DNA of 64,000 nucleotides from Eutreptiella sp. 'Long Island Sound 2002'. Taxonomy: Eukaryota > Euglenozoa > Euglenophyceae > Eutreptiales > Eutreptiaceae. The position numbers and the translations under genes are program-made. Of the stretch, positions 51,601-62,700 are shown one piece after another. The notes beneath the pieces are model-generated. The model saw nothing but the letters and a program-made list of their open reading frames with translations. It was not told where the DNA came from and ran no database searches. The number at the start of each line of letters is the position of its first letter. The first letter of the stretch is position 1. The stretch covers positions 33,818,101 through 33,882,100 of the forward strand of contig OZ038385.1 in the NCBI GenBank assembly GCA_964036045.1, written 5' to 3'.

Positions 51601-54600
51601 CTGCATGGGGCAGTGGGTGGGGTGGCTCCCTCAATACATTGCCGCACTGCATGGGGCAGTGGGTGGGGTGGCTCCCTCAATACACTGCCGCACGGCATGG
51701 GGTAGTGGGTGGGGTGGCTCCCTCAATACACTGCCGCACTGCATGGGGCAGTGGGTGGGGTGGCTCCCTCAATACACTGCCGCACTGCATGGGGCAGTGG
51801 GTGGGGTGGCTCCCTCAATACACTGCCGCACTGCATGGGGCAGTGGGTGGGGTGGCTCCCTCAATACACTGCCGCACTGCATGGGGCAGTGGGTGGGGTG
51901 GCTCCCTCAATACACTGCCGCACTGCATGGGGCAGTGGGTGGGGTGGCTCCTTCAATACACTGCCGCACTGCATGGGGGGGAGGAGGAGGAGGAGGAGGA
52001 GCGCCTGCCGCGGTCCCACGTACGGTGAGCCTTGGCGTCGTCCCTCGGGGGCCCCACGCAGGCTCTGCCGAGGGAGTCCTCCGTCTTACCTCCGCTAGAG
52101 CAAGACGAATCTCGTCGCACACCTGAGAACGCTCCTCCCAGCAGGCCGTCTGGGTCACAACGTCGGTGTACGACAACGCTACGGTTCGATCTGCTCTCCG
52201 GTCCCGGCCACCAACCGCTCCGACCTGTCCTGGATCCACCCGAGTAAGCGTTCCAAGATCAACGGGCACGGAAGATGTGGGTCTCCCGGGGCATCACCCC
52301 CGACTTGAAAACGCCGCCGGGCTAAATAGAACGCGGCCCAGCACGACTATGCGCACTGCCGGTGGGCTGAGTACCGCCGGCGTCGCGAGTACGGTCACGC
52401 TACACGATCACGCGCACCGCCGGTGGCCTGGGTACCCCCGGGTTCTGTGAGTGCGGGACGTGCGTCACGGCCATAGCACCACGGTGGTGCACCGCCGTGG
52501 AGGTCACCGACGACGCCCGGCCGCAAAGGCCGAGCCCAAACGACATGCCCCACGATACGTGTACCGAGACGGCACGTGACCGAGAAAGTGGCACCACGAT
52601 GGTGCCCGAGCGAGACGGGGACGTTCGTCAATGGCACGTGAGGCGGTGAGTACCGCCGATGACACGTCACCTCTGCACGGGGTGTCACGGGGGTTGGCGG
52701 AGCGCCAGGTGCAGACCTCGCCATGGTGCCTCGAGTATTGGCCTGGAGGACACACCATGGCCAGGCTGGCGCACGAAGACTGTTTGGGCTGCGCCACGGT
52801 GGCGCTCTGCCCTGAAGGTTGCGCCACGACGGCGCACGTGTACGTTGACCGCACCACGGTGGTGCCACGTCACTGAACTGGCGCCACGTCGGCGTAGGGC
52901 TGTCTGGGCAGCGCCGCGGTGGCGTTCTGCCGTGAGGATTGCGCCACGATGGCGCACGTGTACGTTGGCGGCACCACGATGGCGCTCTGCCACTGAACTG
53001 GCGCCACGGGGGCATGGGGCTGGCCGGGCAGTGCCACGACGGCGCTGTGCCCCGAACACTGCGCCACGGTGGCTGCACCACGGTGGTGTGCTGCCACTGA
53101 AGTGGCGCCACGTTGGCGCTGGACTGTTTGGGCGGCGCCACGGCGGCGCTCTGCCAAGAAGGCCGCGCCACGACGGCGCTCTGCCCAGAAGGCCGCGCCA
53201 CGACGGCGCACGGGTACGTTCGCGGCGCCACGATGGTGCCCTGCCATTGAGCCCGCGCCATGTCGGCGCAGAGCTGTCGGGGCAGGCGCCACGTTGGCGT
53301 CTGGCGGTCGGGGGGAGGCCACGTATGTGCATCTGTCCCCCACAGGACTGCATGTCTGGCCCAGGGAGGGGTCCTGGACGGTTGGCGGGCGGGGTGGGCC
53401 CGGCCTGACACAGGGAAGACGCACGAGAAATCGAGACGTATCACGACTGGCTTCGAGCGTGGCAGTGCGTGTGGGCAATCCGTCCCACAGCTACCATCCT
53501 GAGGGTTTTTAGACTGGTGCCAGGTCACCAGGCATGGGGCAGTGGGTGGGGTGGCTCCCTCAATACACTGCCGCACTGCATGGGGCAGTGGGTGGGGTGG
53601 CTCCCTCAATACACTGCCGCACTGCATGGGGCAGTGGGTGGGGTGGCTCCCTCAATACACTGCCGCACTGCATGGGGCAGTGGGTGGGGTGGCTCCCTCA
53701 ATACACTGCCGCACTGCATGGGGCAGTGGGTGGGGTGGCTCCCTCAATACACTGCCGCACTGCATGGGGCAGTGGGTGGGGTGGCTCCCTCAATACACTG
53801 CCGCACTGCATGGGGCAGTGGGTGGGGTGGCTCCCTCAATACATTGCCGCACTGCATGGGGCAGTGGGTGGGGTGGCTCCCTCAATACACTGCCGCACTG
53901 CATGGGGCAGTGGGTGGGGTGGCTCCCTCAATACACTGCCGCACTGCATGGGACAGTGGGTGGGGTGGCTCCCTCAATACACTGCCGCACTGCATGGGGC
54001 AGTGGGTGGGGTGGCTCCCTCAATACACTGCCGCACTGCATGGGGCAGTGGGTGGGGTGGCTCCTTCAATACACTGCCGCACTGCATGGGGCAGTGGGTG
54101 GGGTGGCTCCCTCAATACACTGCCGCACTGCATGGGGCAGTGGGTGGGGTGGCTCCCTCAATACACTGCCGCACTGCATGGGGCAGTGGGTGGGGTGGCT
54201 CCCTCAATACACTGCCGCACTGCATGGGGCAGTGGGTGGGTTGGCTCCCTCAATACACTGCCGCACTGCATGGGGCAGTGGGTGGGGTGGCTCCCTCAAT
54301 ACACTGCCGCACTGCATGGGGCAGCGGGTGGGGTGGCTCCCTCAATACACTGCCGCACTGCATGGGGCAGTGGGTGGGGTGGCTCCCTCAATACACTGCC
54401 ACACTGCATGGGACAGTGGGTGGCGTGGCTCCCTCAATACACTGCCGCACTGCATGGGGCAGTGGGTGGGGTGGCTCCCTCAATACACTGCCGCACTGCA
54501 TGGGGCAGTGGGTGGGGTGGCTCCCTCAATACATTGCCGCACTGCATGGGGCAGTGGGTGGGGTGGCTCCCTCAATACACTGCCGCACGGCATGGGGTAG

Positions 54601-57600
54601 TGGGTGGGGTGGCTCCCTCAATACACTGCCGCACTGCATGGGGCAGTGGGTGGGGTGGCTCCCTCAATACACTGCCGCACTGCATGGGGCAGTGGGTGGC
54701 GTGGCTCCCTCAATACACTGCCGCACTGCATGGGGCACTGGGCAGTGGGGCTCTCTCAGTGTAATGCCTCACTGCATGGGGCATGGGGCAGTGGGGATCC
54801 TCCAGGACCCTGTCTCAATGCATGGGGCCGTACGGAGTGGGGATCCTACAGTATGCTGCCTCACTTCATGGGGCACTGGCAGTGGGGATCCTTCTGTACA
54901 CAGCACCACTGCATTGGGTGGTGGGCAATGGGGTTCCATGTGTGCACTGCCTCAGTGCATGGGGAAGTGGGCAGTGGAGATCTCGCAGTACAGCGTGGTT
55001 CCAAAAAATGTCAAAGATGACCCTAAAAGGGTCATTTTTGACGTTTCAGCATATCTGCCATTTGTGGTGGCCGCCATTCGCGTCCAGAGCATGTGAAATC
55101 ATAGAAAACCATCGTCACCCACGTATTGGCCCCTCGCATTCCCGTTTTTTCTTTTTGGACCAGTCGGCGTTGGTTCCGACCGTTTTCAGGTGAGCACCTG
55201 CTGACTCACTGACCGCCGTCGGCCCGTTAGCCGCCGCCGGTTACTTGCCATCCAGGGGTGGTCTGGAGCGAAATATAAAGAAACTGACTTCTGACCGGGA
55301 GTTTTCTTTTTCCCCAACGCTGGGGCAGTCATTTGCTGAAGGTGGGGTCTACCCCTTGGGGGTGCTTCCTATTCGCAGCCGTAAAGGCCCGTCCTGGCCA
55401 GAGGGTGTGGGCCTTGGGCCGTTTGCCGTGGGGGAAGGGGCGTCCCTGAGAAGCACAAAAAATGGAAATCTCCTCCTGCCTTTGGGACACTGAGACTGAC
55501 GGTTCCACCGAATGTGCCGCCGTGTACGGCGGTGGATTGCGCACGGAGATCGGCCCGTCACTGACGGCAATTGGGGACGAGCAACGGTTGGCAGTGCCGG
55601 TTGTTGGCGCAAGGCAGTTGACGGCGCCCAGTAATGGCTGGGCGGTTTGGGATGGACAACACAGCGACTGGTCGTCGATCGGCCTGGGGGCCACCCTCAC
55701 CGGCCGGAGGGGGGGGGACTGCGGTCAGGGAGCGTCAAATCCAATTGCGAAAAATTCTGGCGAAATTGTGGGGAAATTGGGGAAAACTGCGCAAAAATTG
55801 AGGTGCCGTACCACAGGCACCAACAAGCACGCGAGGGGGACAGGCAACAAGCAATTGCGGAAAAGTGCGGGAGATCGCAAAACCCCCCGCCCCCGCCCCC
55901 GCCCTGTGTGTCCCAATCGGACGGGTAGTGAGGGGGGGTGACCTGCCCCGTGTACTCGTCGATGGATTTCTGGTCCAGGTACACGAGGAAGTACAGGTAC
56001 TGCCACATGTTGTGGGTGTTCTTGACGTGCGCGCTGAAGCCGCCTGGGACGTAGCGGTCGAAGAAGTTCGCGGACTGTCCGCAAATGAGACAACTCTTTT
56101 TGTTGTCCTTCTCGATGAACTGCTTCTCGTCGCGGAGCTCCGCGAAGGTGTCAATGATGATCCCGAAGACGATGTTGAGGATGATGACAACGATCACGAG
56201 GAAGAACGCGAAGTCGAACAGCGCCCGCAGGCCCTGCCGCGTCGGCAGCAGGTCCCCGAGGCCGCCCCCCGCCCGCAGGCCATTGAGGAGCCCGAAGGCA
56301 AAGCACTGCTGCAGACTGCTGCACACGCCCTCCGAGCCCTCGGAGCCCACGAAGTCGTCCTGGAAGAAGACGTACCCCACGACGATGAACAGATAGACCA
56401 CGATGACCGTCAGCAGCGCCGTCAGCGCGAGACTACAAAGGGCGTGGGGGATGAGGGTCGGGAGGGCGAGGCGCGGGTAAACGAAGGGAAGTGGAGCCGA
56501 TGAGGCGCAGAGAGGGAGCCCCCCGCCCCCGGCCCCTCCGTGTTCAACGCCCGGTGACGTTTCACGGTTCAGATGGGAGTCGTTCGATGCAGTTTGAAGG
56601 TAAAACACGCGCAGTTTGACCGCAGGGAGGGGTCGCTGGATAAGAACGAGGTTCAACGCCGTTTCGACCAACGGGGACGGGGGGGGCAAAGGGGGGGGGG
56701 GGACCCCTCGCCCCCCCCCCCCCCGCCCGCCTTGAGCTACACCCAAGCCCCAAAGCAACACGGCTCCTCCGGGCTAAAATGACGACGGCGGCGCGCGTCC
56801 TTTGGACTGGTCTTGGTCGGAGGCCGCGGCGGTACTCCCGGCGCCGGTCGACATCGCCGATGTGGACTTAGAACTATGGGTGCTTGAGTCGGACACAGAG
56901 AACGCAACAGAGAGAAACAAAATGGGAGTCCGGGAGGCAGCCCAAGAGCCGCATTGTCGGATGACCCTTCCGATTGAGAACAGGAGGGGGGGTTGGGGGC
57001 GAGGGGGCGAGGGGTGAATGGTCACGCGGGGCACGGGATACCTCCGGCCGTGCAGCAGGACAGAGCGGATGACGCTGTGCAGTAGGTCGCTCTTCTTGAC
57101 GATGAGGAGGAGGTGCCCAGCAAACCACAGCGGCGAAATGAACACCCCGGCCAACGCGAGCGCCAGCGTGACGAGTGGGAAAACGTGCAGCAGATCGCCG
57201 CGGGGCGCCGCCCGCACAGACCCCGGGAGCCGGGAGCCCAGGATCTGCAGGTACGTACAGAGGGAGAAGTTGAACAGGGTCAGCGCCAGCACCGCCCAAC
57301 TTGAAGCGCTGATGATGGCCTGCTTCCAGTTCTCGAAGCGGACCGCGTGATCCCGCTCGTTCTGGAAGACCTGCGGATCGGAGCGGGCCCCTCGATGCGA
57401 TGGGCTGTGGCCGGGGGGGGGGGGGGGGCTAATTGTAGACACCGTCGGTGTGCCCTGGACACATGGGGACAATATTCAGAAGGTCCACTAGCGATCTTTA
57501 CCCGGCATAGTCCGATGGCGGTGTGTAGCCTGGATGTTGCTTGCAACAAGTAAATGTGATGTGCTAATTAATGGTACCCCGCCGCGGCGGAAAACTTTCA

Positions 57601-59380
57601 CAAGCGCCCGGCCGGCACCTTCCCCAGCCAAGCTGGGGTGGAAAACAATTGGAAAAGGGCGTGCGCGCGTCCGAAAAAAATTCCTCTTTATTATTGCTAA
57701 AAAAACAAGAAACTTTTGGAATTGTTCGATTTCGAGCCGAAAAGGTAGGGGGCCTGCTCCCTGGGACGCCCCCTTGGCCCAAGCCCCCCCTCACTGCCCA
57801 CCATGTCGCCCCACACATGTTGAGGCGCGAGAGTACATCTCAGCGCCCCCCGCGCTGGTCCTCGGCTCCAGAATGCCTCATCGCACTGTCCATGAGGCCG
57901 CCGGACGCGCAGGTACCCACTGGTTTGGCGCCGGGCAGCCTGCCCCAGGGGGTCGGGGCGTCGGGGTTGCAAGGCCCAGCAACGGGGACAAAAGCGCAGA
58001 CCTGCAACACACAAACTGATTTTTTTGTGGCATTCTCCCGCAGCTGTCCCGGCTGCTACCGAGTCATTTGTTCTCTGTTCCTGTGCGTTCGCCGCCCTGT
58101 CCCCCTTTCCACTTGAAGGCGGACTGAACGTGCAACTGACTTCCAGTGAAACATACCGAAGAGAAACATGGCAACAAAAATCACCGGTTTCCTGTTTGAC
58201 TCACCACGGGCACACCGTGAGCCTTACCGCAAACAAACAGTCCAACACAATCCAGCGGTTTCCGGTCAGACTTGCGACAAACAAAGAGCACCAAAACTCC
58301 AGCGGCTTCCGGTGCGACGTACCACTGGCGAACAGTACCACAGAATCCAGCGGCTTCCTGTGAGACTTGTCACTAGCAAATCATATCACAGAATCGAGGG
58401 ACCTCCACTCAGACGGACCACGAGCACACAGTACCACAGAATCCAGTGGCTTCCAGTGCGGTGTGCAGGCAAACAGTACCACAGAATTACAAATTGTTGC
58501 AGTACCTGCCCCAAACAGTGGTAAAGGAAACAAAAACAAAATCCCGAATATAGCCTTATGGGGCAGCAGATGTGGACGTGCTGCTATCCAAAAATGCACC
58601 ATATCCACTCCAATGAAAGAACGAAAGGAACCTTCAACTCAGCACGCCCGGTGCTTCACGCCTTGGATTACCCGGGGGACTGTGAGTTGCAAAACCATCC
58701 CTCAGACAAGGGATGATGATGATAACCTGCTTTAGTTTCGGTTGGTGCGCGGGCACCAAAGGGATAATCAAGCGATTGGCTACGATGCAGCACGAGCCCA
58801 TGCGACAAATGCCGTTCCTGACCCAGCATCGAGTAGTGGCAGGGAGGAACACGCACGTGATCCATTGCCCCAGAGAGGCTCCATATCAGGTTACGGACAG
58901 AAGGGTGATCCATCGTCCCAGAAAACGACACAAACAGGCCATCACGCTGTTTAGTGCCATGTTCGCAGGTCTAGCACGCCCGTGTGTGTGCTGTATGCTG
59001 CAGGTCGGTGCGCTGGTCGAGAGGAGCCCTTGACCCTGATCCTGCACACTGCACGTCACCCAAGAACACAAAGCGCCGGAGGTCATCAGCAGAGGGTTGC
59101 GTTTTGCAGTGTCTCCCTCTTTCTGCATTTGCCTGTGGCTTGACAAGCCCGTTTTGGATTCCGGTGGTATTACCCGCCCTCACCCCTCGGCGACTTCGTT
59201 CGTTTCTCTTGCGTTCATCTCATTCACCCTAGTCCAGCCTCGTCCTTTTCGGGTCCATTCGATTGATGCGTCCCCTGCGCACTTCGGCCACGCGTCGTCA
59301 GTCAGTTCCCTTTAGCCGCTTCAGTCTGTCCATTGTTCGTGTAATGCGGTTTGGCTTCGTTCCAACCGCCATGGTCTGTG

Positions 59381-59464
<84 letters not shown>

Positions 59465-59724
59465 CCATCCCAGACCGCCTGCTTGCCTTTTGCTCAACCC
59501 GAGCACGCGTGCAGAGGCATCAATCCATGCGCCTGGGGAGCGGGGGAGAGAGTACCAATGCAACGACGCCCGTTGCCAGTTCTTACCTCATTCTTACCCC
59601 GACGGGCCCCCTCGGTCACGACCAACGCGGAAGACAATCGCATGACTTCTCTAACCGTGTCTCGTGCCCTGAAGGAAGCTGTGCAAATACCTTCAGGTTT
59701 GCCGGGATGGGGGGGGGGGGGCAG

Positions 59725-59764
<40 letters not shown>

Positions 59765-62700
59765 CAGACATCCAGTGCACGTCCCCTGCCTGTGCTCTTC
59801 GGCTTCAGGGCGGGTGTCTGAGTTCTCGCAGCGTGTTCAGCGGCTTTCTGCCAGTCGATGATGTTTGCCTCCCGATTCGAACCCTCTTGCTCAGAGTGGG
59901 TACTCCGCCGGCGCCGGGACCATGGGCACTGGTTCCCATTCCCGGTGCCGCACAAATGGCGCGTCCACAGACCAGCGGCGGGTGGGGTGGGGTACAGAGC
60001 GGGCTTTGCGTGGCACAGCACGTACCATCACGAAGACGTTGATGACCACGGCGGTGCCGCAAATCGCGTTCTCCGCACTCTCTTTGACCCGCTTCCGCTG
60101 GTGGATGAAGTGGAGGCGGTAGGCGGCGATGCGGGGCCACGCGGAGCACCAGTCGGGCAGCGGGAGGAAGGTCTCCTCGAGCCATTGGGTCATCTGGTGA
60201 TGGTACGAGATGACGGACACGAGGTCCGCCGACTGCGCCAGAAATGAGTTCAGCTTCGCGATCGGTGAACTGCGGTCCAGGTCCTGCGGAAGGAGGAGAG
60301 GGTGGCCTGAGGGCAGAGTCTGAGTGGAGACAATGGGGCACGGAGCACACAGTTCCGGGCCCATCGGGGACCTTCCCCCGCCAGTGGCTCAGGCTGGTCT
60401 TTTGAGGCTTTTGGGATGCGGTACGCAATGGCAGAGCCCAACATATCCCGCACCGGGACATCCCTCGAAGTGCCACCCCCCCCCCACCACCACCCACACT
60501 AAATCCCACCAACGACAACTCGACCAGCAAGCCAACGCTGACACACGCCAACCATGCCACACTGCAACCCTGACCCCCAATGACCTGTGCAGACCGTCAT
60601 CCCGACACACACTAATCCCCGCCTCGCCCTGACAGACACTGGCTGTGATAAACAGTGACCTTGATGCGGACATTGACCCTGACATACACCAAATCCCGAC
60701 ACACACTCACCCTGACGCACACTGCCTCCGTCAGCCCTTGCTCCGTATTGGGAGTTGGTGCGTGTCGGGGCTGGTGTGTGTCAGGGTTGGTGTTTGTAGA
60801 AGGGTCGGTGCGCCCCTCCGCCCTTTGGAAAAGCAGTCCTGGACCTGCCGCTGAACGGGAGTCCTGGACGGGGGGCAGTGGGGGTTGCAGGTGGATGCAC
60901 TTGGCACTCGTGGCACCTTTTGTCAGGGTCTCAGGGGGAGCGTGCGTCAAGGTCTCGTGTGTGTCGGGGTCAGTGCGTTGCGGCGCGTGGCCTGAGATGT
61001 GGTACTCATGCCTCGACGTACCACAAACCGCCGAATCATGGCTATGCCACGGTCCGTAATGGTCACTTGTCGCCCTGTTCGAGGCCCGATGCAGCAAAGG
61101 GTACTTTGCCACTTTGAGTCTGTTTGCTTTGGAGACCCTAAGAGCGCGGGGGTTGCGCAGCCACTTTGGATCGCGCAGTAGTGCAGTAGAATGCTTGTCC
61201 CACTGCTCACCATTGCAGCGGCAGGGCTTTGCTCGGCCACACAGGGGGGGGGGGGGGGGCTTGGGAGGGGTAAACTGAGGGAGCCACCCACCACAGATTT
61301 TCGGAAACCCGCACCCAAATATGTCCCAGCCCCACGAGGGGGGGGGGGGGGGGGGCTGAGCTGAATGCCAAAAAGGCCAAAACAAAAGCTTCTAGTGTCT
61401 TCGGCGCCGACCCAAACCCCGCCCAAACCCACCCCCACGGGCGGCGGGGGGAGGGGGCGGATTGTCGGAGGCCCCGCCGCCGCTGGATTTCCGAAATACC
61501 CCCCCCCCAAAACCCAGTCCCTCACCTCCGGAGGGTAGGCCAAGCACTAAGCAAAACCCCAGAGAGCAGGCGGGGCCAACAAGCGGTAAGCCCTCTCAAA
61601 GGTGCACTGCGCCCCTCCCCCTGACGTCCCGGCGCTCTACCTGCAGGAACTGGATCCTGAGGTCCTCCGTCAGGTAGGACCCGATGTTGGGGATGTGGAA
61701 GTACACGACCTCCAGCCGCTCGCCCCGCGCGATCTCCACCATCCCCAAGAGCGACTGGAAGTAGCTGTGCCCCGAGCACTTGTACAGGGCCGCGCACAGG
61801 GCCGTGTCGTCGCTGAAGGTCGACAGGTGGTGCAGGAGGATGAACAAGTTGAAGGCCAGGTCCAGCAGCGCCTGTTCGCTGCTGGGCAGCTTGTACCCCG
61901 ACGACAGGGCGGCGTTCACCAGGTCCCACACGGAGTCCAGGATCCGCTGGACCGACGCGAAGTCGATGGTGCCGACCATTTGATTCGGGCGGGACGCGTC
62001 GTTGCAGCCCTCGAGGAGGCTCAGGAGCGTGAGGGTGGCGGCGTCCCGGAGCTCGAAGACCAGCAGCGGGTTCGCGCCCAAGAACTTGTGGCGCAGGACC
62101 TCGTTGACGTCCCGCGTCACGTTGCAGGACACGAGGGTCTCCTGGTTCTCGGGGCAGGGGCCCTGGCACACTTCGGTGAGGGTGCAGAAGGTTTGGATGG
62201 TGATCCTCCAGATCTCCTCCTCCAACGCCCCTGCGCAGGGGAGAGGTGGGGCGGGGCCCGGACGGGCACGGCGCGCGCGCGCACCGTTGGTTTTGGGCCG
62301 TCCTGGGAGCCCGAGATCTGGCCCATGTTCGAAGGGCGCACGCAGCAGGGGACATGTACTGCGCGCGCGGGGGGGATGTAAGGCTCGTTGGCATACGGTG
62401 TCCCTGACCGACCCCCATCTTATGGCGAGACCCCCGTTCGGCCTCCAGCCCCTGGGCCTCTTCGTCCTTTGCTTTGCCCGAGGGCTGCCGCCCATAGCGA
62501 TGGTTGACTCGTGCAAAGCGGTGGGCAGCTCCCCCGTACCCGTCACCTCAGCGTACCCCTTCCCCTCGTGCAAATGCCGGGCTCGACCACGGACGACTGT
62601 GCGAGTAATTGCCGTTTGTTGCCTTTGCCGCCCCCCCTCATCGGACTTGAGCGCCATTCGGTGGGACGGGGGCACTTTCAGTGAATCAAAGTACAAGTAA

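Larger units (their letters stand above)
57371..60025. other. IP3R intron with several repeats
   Basis: 2.66-kb intron between exons 60,283-60,026 and 57,370-57,042. It holds poly-G (57,412-57,427), an imperfect ~50-bp repeat, a CCTG tetranucleotide array and a GT run. No internal gene is recognised. Confidence 0.6.

Noticed and set aside
49522-52126. Three overlapping plus-strand ORFs of 650-730 codons made of WGSGWGGSLNTLPHCMGQWV-type repeats
   Set aside because: They are the 46-bp minisatellite read in all three frames. Each frame gives the same 46-residue period, there is no codon-like variation, and the region is intronic on the opposite strand.
48802-54995. CRISPR array
   Set aside because: Direct tandem units without unique spacers, in a eukaryotic intron.
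53469-55096. ORFs of 350-520 codons over the second 46-bp array
   Set aside because: Same artefact of a tandem repeat whose unit is not a multiple of three and lacks stops.
59263-60042. ORF of 259 codons containing ACLPACLPACLP
   Set aside because: It is the CCTG tetranucleotide array plus flanking intron sequence.
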